64,000 bases of DNA. Origin: CAZMXP01 sp964570285 (GTDB lineage Bacteria; Planctomycetota; PLA2). Below are positions 17,696 through 25,488 of the stretch, piece by piece. The position numbers were made by a program, and so were the translations under genes. The notes under the pieces were generated by a model. That model did no database searches. It had not been told where the DNA came from and was given only the letters and a program-made list of their open reading frames with translations. The stretch lies in NCBI GenBank assembly GCA_964570285.1, contig CAZMXP010000023.1, positions 1 to 64,000 on the forward strand. The letters are read 5' to 3'. Numbering within the stretch: position 1 is the first letter of the stretch; the number at the start of each line of letters is the position of its first letter.

Positions 17696-18804
17696 TCGGT
17701 CCCCTACGACGTCCTCGCCTCGTCTTCGCCGGCGGCGGTACCGGCGGCCATCTCTACCCCGGTCTCGCGGTCGCCCGCGCCCTCCGCGGCTTCGAGCCGC
17801 TCTTCCTCCTGCCCGCCGGACGGGGCGACGAGGCGCGCCTGCGCGGCGAGTTCGAGTCGCGCACGGTCGAGGCGCCGCGCCCCGACCGCGGTCGCCTGCT
17901 CTACCCCGCGCGCCTGCTGAAAGCGGTCAAGGAGGCGCGCCGGTTGCTCCGCGATCTCGGCGCGGAGGGGGTCGTCGGGCTTGGCGGGTACGCGAGCGTC
18001 CCCGCCGCGCTCGCGGCGCGCACGCTCGGCCTCCCGCTCTACCTCGTGGAGTGCAACGCGGTGCCCGGCAAGGCGACGCGCCTGCTCTCGCGCCTCGCCC
18101 ACGGCATCGGCCTCGGCAGCGAAGGCGCGCGCGAACGGCTTCCCGCGCGCGCCTGCCGGGTCACGGGAACGCCGCTTCGGCAGGAGTTGCGCCAGCCGGC
18201 GCGCGCCGAGGAGTTCGGCCTCGCGAGCGGGGTCGGAACACTGCTCGTGCTCGGGGGCAGCCAGGGCGCCCGGACGCTGAACACCCGCGTGCTCGACGCG
18301 CTCCCCTCGTGCGCGGGGCTCCCCTTCCAGGTGCTGCATTGCGCCGGCGAAGGTGACGCGGAGCGCGTGCGCGACGCCTACCGCAGGCTCCCGGTGCGCG
18401 CGACGGTGGTCGATTTCCTTCCGGAGATCGGGCGCGCCTACTGCGTCGCCGACCTCGTGCTCAGCCGCGGCGGCGCGTCGACCGTGGCGGAGTGCCTCGC
18501 GCTCGGTCGCCCGGCGGCGATCGTGCCCTACCCCTGGCACAAGGACGGCCAGCAGCGGCTCAACGCGGAGTCCGCCGTCCGCGCGGGGGCGGCGCGACTC
18601 ATCGAGGAGGAGGCCCTCACGCCGGACCGCCTCCGCGACCTGATCACCGGAGTGCTGCTCGACCCGGGCACGTTGCTCCCGATGGCGACCTCCGCGCTCG
18701 CGCTCGGGCGGCCCGAGGCCGCGCTCGCGATGGCCGAGCACCTGATCGAGTCGATGGAGGGAAGGGCGGGCGGCCCGGGCGCCATCGCGGAGCTGGGCGG
18801 ATGA
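17692..18804 (+). CDS. murG: UDP-GlcNAc:lipid I GlcNAc transferase
   Basis: MurG adds GlcNAc to lipid I on the inner face of the membrane, making lipid II. It is a GT-B enzyme (370 residues) with the N-terminal loop FAGGGTGGHLYPGLAVA, VGLGGYASVPAALAA, VTGTPLRQEL, LVLGGSQGARTLN and the C-terminal donor motif SRGGASTVAECLALGRPAAIVPYP (split here by family alignment into SRGGASTVAE and PAAIVPYP). Overlaps ftsW and murC by ATGA. Confidence 0.95.
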   Translation: MIGPLRRPRLVFAGGGTGGHLYPGLAVARALRGFEPLFLLPAGRGDEARLRGEFESRTVEAPRPDRGRLLYPARLLKAVKEARRLLRDLGAEGVVGLGGYASVPAALAARTLGLPLYLVECNAVPGKATRLLSRLAHGIGLGSEGARERLPARACRVTGTPLRQELRQPARAEEFGLASGVGTLLVLGGSQGARTLNTRVLDALPSCAGLPFQVLHCAGEGDAERVRDAYRRLPVRATVVDFLPEIGRAYCVADLVLSRGGASTVAECLALGRPAAIVPYPWHKDGQQRLNAESAVRAGAARLIEEEALTPDRLRDLITGVLLDPGTLLPMATSALALGRPEAALAMAEHLIESMEGRAGGPGAIAELGG

Positions 18805-20171
18805 TTGCCCAGAAGGCCCTCGACTTCGCGCGCCCCCGCAGGCTGCACCTGCTCGGCATCGGGGGAAGCGGCATGGCACCGCTCGCGCAACTGCTGCGGG
18901 CGGAGGGCCACGCGGTCACCGGCGCCGACGCCAAGCCGGGGGAGGCCGTGGCGCGCCTGAGGCAGGCGGGGATTCCCGTGATGACCGGCCTCGAGGCGGA
19001 CCTGCTTCCGTCGGGAACGGAGGCTGTGATCCATACCGCGGCCCTCGCCGCCGACGCCCCGGCGCTCGTGCGCGCCCGGGCCCTCGAACTCCCCCTCCTC
19101 AAGTATGCGAAGGCGGTCGCCCTCTACGCCCGCGACAAGCGCACCCTCGCCGTGGCCGGCACCCACGGCAAGACGACGACCACCGCGCTGCTCGCCCACG
19201 CGATGCGCCGCGCCGGGTGCGACCCGAGCTACCTGCTGGGCGGCACCGCGGCGCAACTGCCGCAGCCGGGGCGCGGGAGTTCGCGCTACCTCGTGCTCGA
19301 GGCGTGCGAGTTCGACCGCAGCTTCCTGCACTTCCAGCCCGAGGTCGCGATCGTCACGAACATCGAGGCCGACCATCTCGACTACTACCGCGACATCGTC
19401 GAGATCTGCGCCGCCTTCCGCACCTTCGCCTCCCAGGTCTCGGGGCTTCTCGTGCTGCACGAGGGGCTGCGGGAGACGATCGCCCGCGCCGGAGGGATCC
19501 GGGCCAGGGTCCGCACCTTCGGGGTCTCCTGCGACGCCGACGTGAGGGTCCTCGACGCGGGGGCGGTGCACGGGGTGCGGCGGTTCGCCTGCGGCGGGCG
19601 CGAGTACCGCCTGCGGCTGCCCGGCGCGCACAACCTGCTGAATGCCGCCGCCGTGCTCGCCGTCACCGCCGAACTCGGCCTCGACGCCGAGGCGGTCGGC
19701 GCCGCGCTCGAGAGCTTCGAGGGCGTGGGGCGACGGCTGCAGGTCCTCGGCAGCCCGCGCGGCGTGGCGGTCGTGGACGACTACGCGCACCATCCCACGG
19801 AGGTGCTTGCGGGCCTCCGGGCGCTGCGCGACGCTTACCAGCCGCGGCGGCTCTGGTGCGTCTTCCAGCCCCACCAGTACTCGCGCCTCCGCCGCTTCCT
19901 CGGTGACTTCGCCGCGGCGCTCGCCCTCGCCGACTGCGTCGTCGTTCCCGAGATCTACTCCGCGCGCGACGGCGAGGAGGACCGGCGGGCCGTCACCGCC
20001 GGCGATCTCGTGCGCGAGGTCATCGCGAACGGGGGGCAGGCGGAGTTCATCCCGAGTTTCGAGTCGATCGTCGACTTCGTGCGGTCCCAGGCGCGCGCGG
20101 GCGACGTCGTGGTCACGATGGGAGCGGGGGACGTCGGCGATGTTGCCGGTCGACTGGCTGCGGCCCTTTGA
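18801..20171 (+). CDS. murC: UDP-MurNAc:L-alanine ligase
   Basis: MurC adds L-Ala to UDP-MurNAc, the first peptide step. The 456-residue protein shows LHLLGIGGSGMAPLAQLL at the start, the ATP loop GTHGKTTTTALLAH near residue 119, EACEFDRSFLHF, TNIEADHLDYY and VVDDYAHHPTEV. It ends with a typical GAGDVGDVA segment. It overlaps murB by 32 bases, the largest overlap in the cluster. Confidence 0.95.
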   Translation: MIAQKALDFARPRRLHLLGIGGSGMAPLAQLLRAEGHAVTGADAKPGEAVARLRQAGIPVMTGLEADLLPSGTEAVIHTAALAADAPALVRARALELPLLKYAKAVALYARDKRTLAVAGTHGKTTTTALLAHAMRRAGCDPSYLLGGTAAQLPQPGRGSSRYLVLEACEFDRSFLHFQPEVAIVTNIEADHLDYYRDIVEICAAFRTFASQVSGLLVLHEGLRETIARAGGIRARVRTFGVSCDADVRVLDAGAVHGVRRFACGGREYRLRLPGAHNLLNAAAVLAVTAELGLDAEAVGAALESFEGVGRRLQVLGSPRGVAVVDDYAHHPTEVLAGLRALRDAYQPRRLWCVFQPHQYSRLRRFLGDFAAALALADCVVVPEIYSARDGEEDRRAVTAGDLVREVIANGGQAEFIPSFESIVDFVRSQARAGDVVVTMGAGDVGDVAGRLAAAL

Positions 20172-21030
20172 CGGCGTCTGGGAGAGGGAGCGCCCTCTCG
20201 CGCCCTCCACGACGTGGCGGATCGGCGGTCCGGCGGAGCTCTGGTTCGAACCGCGAACCGTGGAGGAGCTCTCCGCGATCGTCGCCGCGCTCTGGCGGCA
20301 GGGCATCCCGTGGCGCGTGCTCGGCGGCGGGAGCAACCTCCTCGTGCCCGACCGGGGCGTGCGCGGCGGCGTGCTCTCGCTCCGCCGCATGCAGCGCATC
20401 GAGGTCGCGGGCGAGCGTCTCGTCGCGGAGGCCGGCGCGCCGCTCCACAGCGTCGTGCACCGCGCCCAGCAGGCAGGCCTCCTCGGCGCGGAGGCGCTCG
20501 CGGGCATTCCCGGCCACGTCGGCGGCGCGATCTTCGGGAACGCGGGGGGGCGCTACGGCGACATCGGGAGCCGCGTCGAGCAGATCGATTTCGTGGGGGC
20601 GCAGGGGGAGCCGGGCGAGGTCCGGCCCGGCGAAGGCAGCGGCTTTTTCGCCTACCGCTCCTCGCTGGTCGGGGATCGCATCGTCGTGCGCACCCATCTG
20701 AAACTCTCGCCGGGCGAACCGGGCGCGGTCCGCGAGGAGACAAGGCGCATCATCCGCGAGCGGCGCGCGTCGCAGCCCGGCTGGGTCGGCAATGCCGGCT
20801 GCGTCTTCAAGAACCCGCCCGGCCACTCGGCGGGACGCCTCATCGACCTCGCCCGCCTGAAAGGGACGAGGGTCGGCGGGATCTGCGTCTCGCCGATCCA
20901 CGCCAACTTCTTCGAGAACGACGGCCGCGGCAGCGCGGACGACGTCGCGCGCCTGGTCGACGTGGTGCAGGAGCGCGTCTCGCGCGAGCACGGCGTCGCG
21001 CTGGAGGTGGAGGTGCGCCGATGGGTCTGA
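20140..21030 (+). CDS. murB: UDP-N-acetylenolpyruvoylglucosamine reductase
   Basis: MurB reduces UDP-GlcNAc-enolpyruvate to UDP-MurNAc with FAD and NADPH. The 296-residue protein has TTWRIGGPAELWF, the FAD loop LGGGSNLLVPD, AGIPGHVGGAIFGNAGG, YRSSLVG, NAGCVFKNPPG and a C-terminal HANFFENDGRGSADDV. The glutamate and serine used in catalysis are in these conserved segments. The length and the HANF ending fit the shorter (type II) MurB class. The ATG at 20140 lies within the end of murC. It overlaps ftsQ by 10 bases. Confidence 0.93.
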   Translation: MLPVDWLRPFDGVWERERPLAPSTTWRIGGPAELWFEPRTVEELSAIVAALWRQGIPWRVLGGGSNLLVPDRGVRGGVLSLRRMQRIEVAGERLVAEAGAPLHSVVHRAQQAGLLGAEALAGIPGHVGGAIFGNAGGRYGDIGSRVEQIDFVGAQGEPGEVRPGEGSGFFAYRSSLVGDRIVVRTHLKLSPGEPGAVREETRRIIRERRASQPGWVGNAGCVFKNPPGHSAGRLIDLARLKGTRVGGICVSPIHANFFENDGRGSADDVARLVDVVQERVSREHGVALEVEVRRWV

Positions 21031-21830
21031 TCCGGCGTCTGCTCGCCGCGCGCGGAAGCTGGCTCCTGTTGGGCGTGTTGCTGCTCGCGAGCCTCAGCCG
21101 TATCGCCGTACGGGGCCTCGCCCGCGACCCGCGCTTCGACGCCACGCCCGAGATCGCCGGCGTGCGCGGCCCCGCGTGGGGGGGGGAGGCGCTCGTCGAG
21201 CCGGTCGTCGCGCGGCTGAAGGCGCTCGGTCCGGTCAACCTCTTCGACGAGCGGTTCGAGGAGCGCATCGTCCACGCCTTGCGCGAAGTGCCCGGCATCG
21301 CCTCCGTGGACCGGTTGCGCAAGCTGTGGCCCCGACGCTACGCGGTGGAGTTCACCTTCCACCGTCCGGTGGCCGTCGTCGAGCGCGGGGAGTCGCGGCA
21401 CCCGGTGACGCGCGAGGGCGTCCTCCTCCCGTTCGAAGCCTACGAGCACGCCAGCCGCGGGCTGCTGCGCCTGATCGGGGTTACGGGGGCCGCTCCCGCG
21501 ACGGGGTCGCGTTGGGAGAGCGCCGCGCTCTCCGACGGACTTGCGACGGTGGAGCAACTCACCCCCCACCTCGCGACCCTCGCGCCGCTGGGACTCGTCA
21601 GCATCGATGTCTCGCGCAGCGCCGACCCGCGGCAGGGGGTGACCCTTGGCGGCAGCGACGGCACGACGGTGCGCTGGGGCCGTCCGCGCGCCTCCGTCGC
21701 GGAGAACCCGATCGACCGCAAGATCCGCTACCTCGCCATCGCGGCAAGACACCTCGCCCAGGTGCGCGGGCGCGAGATCGATGTCCGGTACGGCGACCTG
21801 TATCTGCGAGAAACAGGCAGCCAGCCATAG
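21021..21830 (+). CDS. ftsQ: FtsQ-like division protein
   Basis: The 269-residue bitopic protein has a short basic N-terminus, one hydrophobic helix (about residues 11-22) and a periplasmic part. The segment around VNLFDERFEERIVHALREVPG followed by WPRRYAVEFTFHRPVAVVE matches the POTRA/FtsQ pattern (a short helix pair, then strands with RxP-x-A). Position after murB supports the name; sequence conservation is low. ftsA would normally follow, but a phage integrase begins 50 bases after the stop, so this is the last host gene before the prophage. Confidence 0.82.
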   Translation: MGLIRRLLAARGSWLLLGVLLLASLSRIAVRGLARDPRFDATPEIAGVRGPAWGGEALVEPVVARLKALGPVNLFDERFEERIVHALREVPGIASVDRLRKLWPRRYAVEFTFHRPVAVVERGESRHPVTREGVLLPFEAYEHASRGLLRLIGVTGAAPATGSRWESAALSDGLATVEQLTPHLATLAPLGLVSIDVSRSADPRQGVTLGGSDGTTVRWGRPRASVAENPIDRKIRYLAIAARHLAQVRGREIDVRYGDLYLRETGSQP

Positions 21831-21851
21831 TGGCCGATTTTGCTTGCAATC

Positions 21852-21878
21852 TGGTCCCTGTTGGTCCCAAATGGTCCC
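21852..21878. repeat. Three TGGTCCC direct repeats with 10-bp spacing
   Basis: TGGTCCC occurs at 21852, 21862 and 21872, exactly one helical turn apart, ending 2 bases before the integrase GTG. They lie at the chromosome-prophage junction, where integrase arm-type sites or an integrase operator would be expected. Which protein binds them is unknown. Confidence 0.6.
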
Positions 21879-21880
21879 GA

Positions 21881-22942
21881 GTGTCGAGAAGAGACTGGGG
21901 CAGCCTGCAGCGTCGCGGCAACCGCTGGACGATCAGGTACGTCGATCCGACGACGGGCAGGCGCACGCGCAAGACGCTGCCGGCTTCCGTCCCGGCCCGC
22001 CTCACCGACTCCGAGTCCGATGCGATCCTCGCCGCCTTCCGGCGCCGCCTCGAGCGCACCGGTGGACGCACGCTCGCCTCGTTCATCGACCACCACGAGC
22101 CCGTCTACCGCTCGCGCGTGAGGCCCGGCACCGCCGCCTGCGTGCTCTACTCCGCCCGCAAGCTCGCAACCGAGCTCGGCGACTTGCCCATGCGCGCCGT
22201 CGACGCCTCCTTCGCCGCGACGTTCCTGGCGGGCCTGAAGCGCACCGGCCTCGGCCGCGGTGCCGCGGTGAGCGACTTCACCCTGCGGCAGTACCGCAAC
22301 GTGCTGCGCTCCTTCTGGAACGCGGCGGTCGAGGCGGGATGGGCCGACGCGAATCCCTGGGTCGCAGTGAAGATCGCCAGGCCGCAGGAACGCCCCGTCC
22401 CGGTTCTCGTTGCCGACGAGTGTGCTCGCCTCCTCGCGGCCCTGCCGCCTCGCTACCGCGCGATCGCCGGACTCATGCTGGAGACGGGCCTCCGGAAGAG
22501 CGAGGCCTTCGCGCTCGTCTGGGAGGACGTGGCGGGCAACGGCGTGACCGTCCGGGCGAGCAAGACCGGCAAGCCGCGCACGGTCCCGCTCACCACTGCG
22601 GCCCGTGCGATCCTCGAAGGTGTGCCCAGGCGCCGCGGCGTCGGTCGCACGAACCGCGTATTCCCCTCGCGCCTGCGTCCCGACGTCCTCCACGCCGCCT
22701 GCGCGAAGGCGGGGCTCCCGCGTCTGAGGATCCACGACCTGCGGCACATCTTCGCCGTGCGGTGCGCCCGCGCCGGCGTGCCGCTGCTCCACCTGTCGAA
22801 GATCCTCGGGCACTCCACCGTGGCGATGACGCAGCGGTACGCCGACCACTGCCCCGACTCGATGGCGGCGGAGGGGATCGGCCGGCTTGAATCTCACGAG
22901 CGCAGCGCCTCCTCGGCGATGGCCTCGGGGTCGACCGGCTGA
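21881..22942 (+). CDS. int: Tyrosine recombinase, phage integrase
   Basis: A 353-residue integrase that would insert and excise the phage by site-specific recombination. The N-terminal part (1-160) has an AP2-like start (RRGNRWTIRYVDPTTGR) and a SAM-like core-binding domain. The catalytic domain shows Arg in METGLRKSEAF (about 205), Lys in SKTGKPRTVPL, HDLRH near 287, LGHSTVAMTQRYA with the His of the box and the nucleophile Tyr near 320. All key residues are present. The GTG at 21881 was preferred over one at 21830 because the domain begins there. It is forward, next to the presumed attL. Confidence 0.93.
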   Translation: MSRRDWGSLQRRGNRWTIRYVDPTTGRRTRKTLPASVPARLTDSESDAILAAFRRRLERTGGRTLASFIDHHEPVYRSRVRPGTAACVLYSARKLATELGDLPMRAVDASFAATFLAGLKRTGLGRGAAVSDFTLRQYRNVLRSFWNAAVEAGWADANPWVAVKIARPQERPVPVLVADECARLLAALPPRYRAIAGLMLETGLRKSEAFALVWEDVAGNGVTVRASKTGKPRTVPLTTAARAILEGVPRRRGVGRTNRVFPSRLRPDVLHAACAKAGLPRLRIHDLRHIFAVRCARAGVPLLHLSKILGHSTVAMTQRYADHCPDSMAAEGIGRLESHERSASSAMASGSTG

Positions 22943-23097
22943 CGCGCGCCCCAGATCGCCCAGAACGCGGAGTCGAGCAGGCGGCCGCGCTTGACGGTGA
23001 CGCCGTTCGACGCGAGCCAGCGCCTGGCGGAGCGGACGTGCTTGAGCCCGAGCTGCCGGCGCGCCCACTCGACGGTGCGCAGCGTCTCCGTTGACAC
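22894..23097 (-). CDS. Small helix-turn-helix protein, excisionase-like
   Basis: A 67-residue reverse-strand protein whose 3' end overlaps the integrase by 49 bases. Residues 10-50 (around ARRQLGLKHVRSARRWL, then a basic turn and RGRLLDSAFWA) look like a small winged-helix DNA-binding fold such as excisionases use. It is third in the immunity block, after two HTH repressors. The GTG at 23097 has AGG upstream and a sensible length. A role in excision is inferred from size, fold and proximity to int. Confidence 0.55.
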   Translation of the reverse strand: MSTETLRTVEWARRQLGLKHVRSARRWLASNGVTVKRGRLLDSAFWAIWGARQPVDPEAIAEEALRS

Positions 23098-23105
23098 TGG
23101 GGCAC

Positions 23106-23327
23106 CTAGCTTTTCCTGCCAGCGCTGGAGATGTCGCGCAACGTGCAGCCGCACGCCTTCGCGACGCCGAGCGCGGCTTCCAGTGACAGGCGCCCTGCGC
23201 CGCTCTCGATCCTCTCGACGGTGCGTTCCCGGACGCCGATCGCGCTGGCGAGGTCAGTCTGAGTCAGACCGGCGGCCTCGCGTGCGCGGCGCACGTTGGC
23301 CCCGATGATCTTTCGCCGGTTGTCCAC
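23106..23327 (-). CDS. Cro/CI-type HTH regulator
   Basis: A 73-residue XRE-family protein that is almost only an HTH domain: REAAGLTQTDLASAIGVRERTVERIESG is the helix pair with its recognition helix, positioned at residues 16-43 (quoted in two parts: REAAGLTQTDLA and GVRERTVERIESG). It ends with a short helical tail without a dimerisation or cleavage domain. The GTG at 23327 has a GGGGGG-A site before it. Its start lies 74 bases inside the upstream HTH gene, which suggests coupled translation. Probably part of the lysogeny switch. Confidence 0.8.
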   Translation of the reverse strand: MDNRRKIIGANVRRAREAAGLTQTDLASAIGVRERTVERIESGAGRLSLEAALGVAKACGCTLRDISSAGRKS

Positions 23328-23544
23328 TCGATCCCCCCTTGACGAGCACCTGGTCGATGCTCTCGAAGCCGTAGAAGTCGACGAGCCTGTCGAGTACGTC
23401 TAGTTGGGGGTTCGTTGCCCTGCCAGCCTCAAGGTTGCGCACGGTGGACGCGCTGAGCCCGGTCCGATCCTCCACCTCGCGGATCGTAAGACCGAGTTTC
23501 CGGCGCGCCTCGCGCAAAGCCTTTCCGTTGGGCCTTCGGGACAT
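23254..23544 (-). CDS. XRE-family repressor, probable prophage immunity regulator
   Basis: A 96-residue protein with an HTH (residues 7-60). LGLTIREVEDRTGLSASTV forms the helix-turn-helix, followed by RNLEAGRATNPQLDVLDRLV. The tail after residue 75 reads through the start of the next gene and is basic. It is the first gene of a reverse block that faces the rightward early promoter, the classic place for a CI-like repressor. No autoprotease domain is present, so induction would not follow the lambda RecA-cleavage route. Confidence 0.75.
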   Translation of the reverse strand: MSRRPNGKALREARRKLGLTIREVEDRTGLSASTVRNLEAGRATNPQLDVLDRLVDFYGFESIDQVLVKGGSSGQPAKDHRGQRAPRTRGRRSDSD

Positions 23545-23594
23545 TGGGATGCTTAGCGACAACTGCCGCAAGCCTACCACTTGAACCGCCATTT

Positions 23595-23689
23595 CAGAAA
23601 CGTTATCTGCGTGTCGCCACGGACGCAAGGGAAAAGCGTTAGCAGAATAACACTTTTTTCTTGACGACAGGATTGATGGGATCTAGCGT
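23595..23689. promoter_or_regulatory. Early promoter with two candidate operators (lysogeny switch)
   Basis: On the forward strand TTGACG (23661-23666), a 17-bp spacer and TAGCGT (23684-23689) form a good early promoter. Two imperfect dyads sharing GTTAT/TCTGC words lie upstream: CAGAAACGTTATCTG (23595-23609) and GTTAGCAGAATAAC (23638-23651). The second ends 9 bases before the -35. The region is AT-rich relative to the rest and separates the divergent repressor and early genes. Binding by the repressor at 23254 is inferred. Confidence 0.6.
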
Positions 23690-24073
23690 GTCCGGCATGG
23701 GACCGGAGGCACTCGGTACGCGTGCGGCGGACACCGCGGAGAGTCCGATCAGCGTGGCGGGCTTGGATCGGCGGACGGCTTCGCGAACAGGACGTCGCGG
23801 CGCCGCCACCGACGGGGGAGTCGCCTTTTCCGGGGCATGTGCGGCAACGCTAGCCCCGGCCGGGGACACGATTCGGCGAATCGGCGAGGTATACGCCAGC
23901 GACGTGGCGAATCGCTCAATGACCACAACGGGTTGGGGGGAGCGGGTTCGGGCTTGCCGGAGTTCATCGGGGCGCGATCGGCCGCAAGCGGCGGACCGGT
24001 CCCGGGCGACGCCGATCCGGGCCGTTGCGCGTGCGGAAACCGCCCGATCGCGCCAGCGCGCCAGGAGGACCGC
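23690..24073. other. Leader region of the early operon, no gene supported
   Basis: About 380 bases lie between the early promoter and the first clear early gene. Open frames exist on both strands, but their codon third positions are less GC-biased than in neighbouring genes and their products are Arg/Ala/Pro-rich without domain character. A long untranslated leader (antitermination or attenuation) or a decayed gene are both possible. Confidence 0.5.
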
Positions 24074-24265
24074 ATGACCTTCCGCGAATGCGCGACGGAG
24101 CTCCTGGCGTGCAAGGGGCCCGGTACGCCGCACGCCTACTGGTCGATCCTCGACCGCGCCACGGCCGCGCGCGGCGGGTGGACGGCTGAGGAGTGCCACG
24201 CGTGGACCGCGCTGGTGCTCGCCCTGAGGGCACAACCCGAGCGGACTAAGGACGGACCCGTATGA
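24074..24265 (+). CDS. Small early protein, first of a tandem paralogous pair
   Basis: A 63-residue protein with AGGAGG shortly before its ATG; the first clear gene of the early operon. It begins MTFRECATELLA and has GGWTAEECHAWTALVLALRA. The following gene begins MTFRTLASDLLD and has a matching GWTQAQRVAWEALVAAAR, so the two are duplicates. No known function. Confidence 0.7.
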   Translation: MTFRECATELLACKGPGTPHAYWSILDRATAARGGWTAEECHAWTALVLALRAQPERTKDGPV

Positions 24266-24432
24266 CCTTCCGGACCCTCGCCTCCGACCTCCTCGACGCG
24301 TGGCACTCGGGCCTCCCCGAGGCGCGCCTGGAGGCGCTGTGCGACCGCGCCGCCGTCGCCGGCGAGGGGTGGACGCAGGCGCAGCGTGTCGCTTGGGAGG
24401 CGCTCGTCGCCGCCGCGCGGGAGGGACGCTGA
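24262..24432 (+). CDS. Small early protein, second of a tandem paralogous pair
   Basis: A 56-residue protein that overlaps its paralogue by ATGA. Shared features are the MTFR start, a two-helix layout and a Gly-Trp-Thr turn before the last helix. The two proteins could pair as a heterodimer; that is inference only. Confidence 0.68.
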   Translation: MTFRTLASDLLDAWHSGLPEARLEALCDRAAVAGEGWTQAQRVAWEALVAAAREGR

Positions 24433-24794
24433 TGCGCTTCCGCGCGATCTACGTCGGCGACTATGTCGGTGAGCGCCACGACGTGTTCCTTGCGTGCGAC
24501 TTCCAGCACGCCGCGAAGACGGCCGAGTCGACGCGTCGGATCGACGAGCGGCTTCTCGCGGTCGAGGTCGTCGCCGAGGCGGCACAGCCCATGGCGATCA
24601 TCTTCGTGCCGACCGGGGGGAAGCCGAGGGAGGGCGAGTGGTGCTTCACGAATGGGGATGTTACCACCGCGGTGCAGGCCCGAAGGGACCACGTCGGCGA
24701 CTGTTGCATCGGTTATCGCCGCGTGGACCTCGACCTGTCGCCGACGGTCAGCGACTTGGCCGACCGCATCGTCCGCGCGCTGGGGGGCAGGTAG
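24432..24794 (+). CDS. Early phage protein of unknown function
   Basis: A 120-residue mixed alpha/beta protein, joined to the preceding gene by TGATG. It contains CDFQHAAKTAEST and two cysteines in GDCCIGY near residue 96. I do not recognise it. Confidence 0.65.
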   Translation: MRFRAIYVGDYVGERHDVFLACDFQHAAKTAESTRRIDERLLAVEVVAEAAQPMAIIFVPTGGKPREGEWCFTNGDVTTAVQARRDHVGDCCIGYRRVDLDLSPTVSDLADRIVRALGGR

Positions 24795-25079
24795 ATGGGC
24801 GCCGTCAACCGCTTCCTGAACCAGCGCGAGCAGATCAACGGTTTCCTCGCGCACATGCGGCGCACCGAGGGCCGCCTCGACCTCGCGGAAAAGGCGGCGC
24901 TCGACCTGCTCGGCACGGACCAGGAGCAGCAGGTGGAACTCGACCGGCTGCTGCACGCGCAGATCCGGCACGCGCAGATCCTCGTCGGCCTCTACGTGCT
25001 GGCGAGTTCGTGGCACCCGGTCCGCCGCTGGCGCGCGAGGCGCGAATTGCGGCGGCTCTTTTCGGGAGGGAAGGCATGA
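24795..25079 (+). CDS. Early phage protein with a hydrophobic segment
   Basis: A 94-residue, mostly helical protein. Residues 10-60 are charged and coiled-coil-like (AHMRRTEGRLDLAEKAALDL), with a short hydrophobic stretch (ILVGLYVLASSW) near 62-73 and a basic tail. It starts directly after the previous stop. Unknown function. Confidence 0.6.
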   Translation: MGAVNRFLNQREQINGFLAHMRRTEGRLDLAEKAALDLLGTDQEQQVELDRLLHAQIRHAQILVGLYVLASSWHPVRRWRARRELRRLFSGGKA

Positions 25080-25204
25080 GACGCTTCTTGCAGGCATACG
25101 AGCGCCGGACCGAGGACGACCCGCGCGAGGGCATGGGCGCGGCGACCTGGATCGTCGCCCTCTGGGTGGTCGCGCTCTATGCGTTGGCGTGGGTGCTCGC
25201 ATGA
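25076..25204 (+). CDS. 42-residue single-pass membrane protein
   Basis: A charged N-terminal half (1-20) is followed by one transmembrane helix (about 22-41: ATWIVALWVVALYALAWVLA). It overlaps both neighbours by ATGA, which supports real translation despite its size. Function unknown. Confidence 0.6.
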   Translation: MRRFLQAYERRTEDDPREGMGAATWIVALWVVALYALAWVLA

Positions 25205-25488
25205 TCGAAGTCCACGAGGAAACCCTGGGCGGCGAGCACGGCCTCGAACTCACGCTCATCGTCCACGCCGAAGTAGACGACGACGGCGCGCGCGCGCTCA
25301 GGACCATCCTCGAGTACCCGCGCGACCCCAACGCCATCCTCGATGCCCGCCTCGAACCGCTCCGCGACGGCTTCGTGAGGCAGGAGATCGCGCTCGAAGT
25401 CCCCGAGGCCCTGCTGGAGCGCATCGCCGCCGAGGCGAAGGAGCGCGCCGGGCACATGCGCGCGGCCAGCCTGAGGGACGCGGGATGA
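25201..25488 (+). CDS. Early phage protein of unknown function
   Basis: A 95-residue acidic protein, strands first and a helix last. It overlaps its neighbours by ATGA and stands directly before the exonuclease gene. No recognised family; a small partner of the recombination genes is possible but unproven. Confidence 0.6.
   Translation: MIEVHEETLGGEHGLELTLIVHAEVDDDGARALRTILEYPRDPNAILDARLEPLRDGFVRQEIALEVPEALLERIAAEAKERAGHMRAASLRDAG

Noticed and set aside
23661..24077. Forward ORF of 138 codons starting at TTG 23661
   Set aside because: Its start would lie on the -35 box of the early promoter and its codon third positions lack the bias of the real genes.
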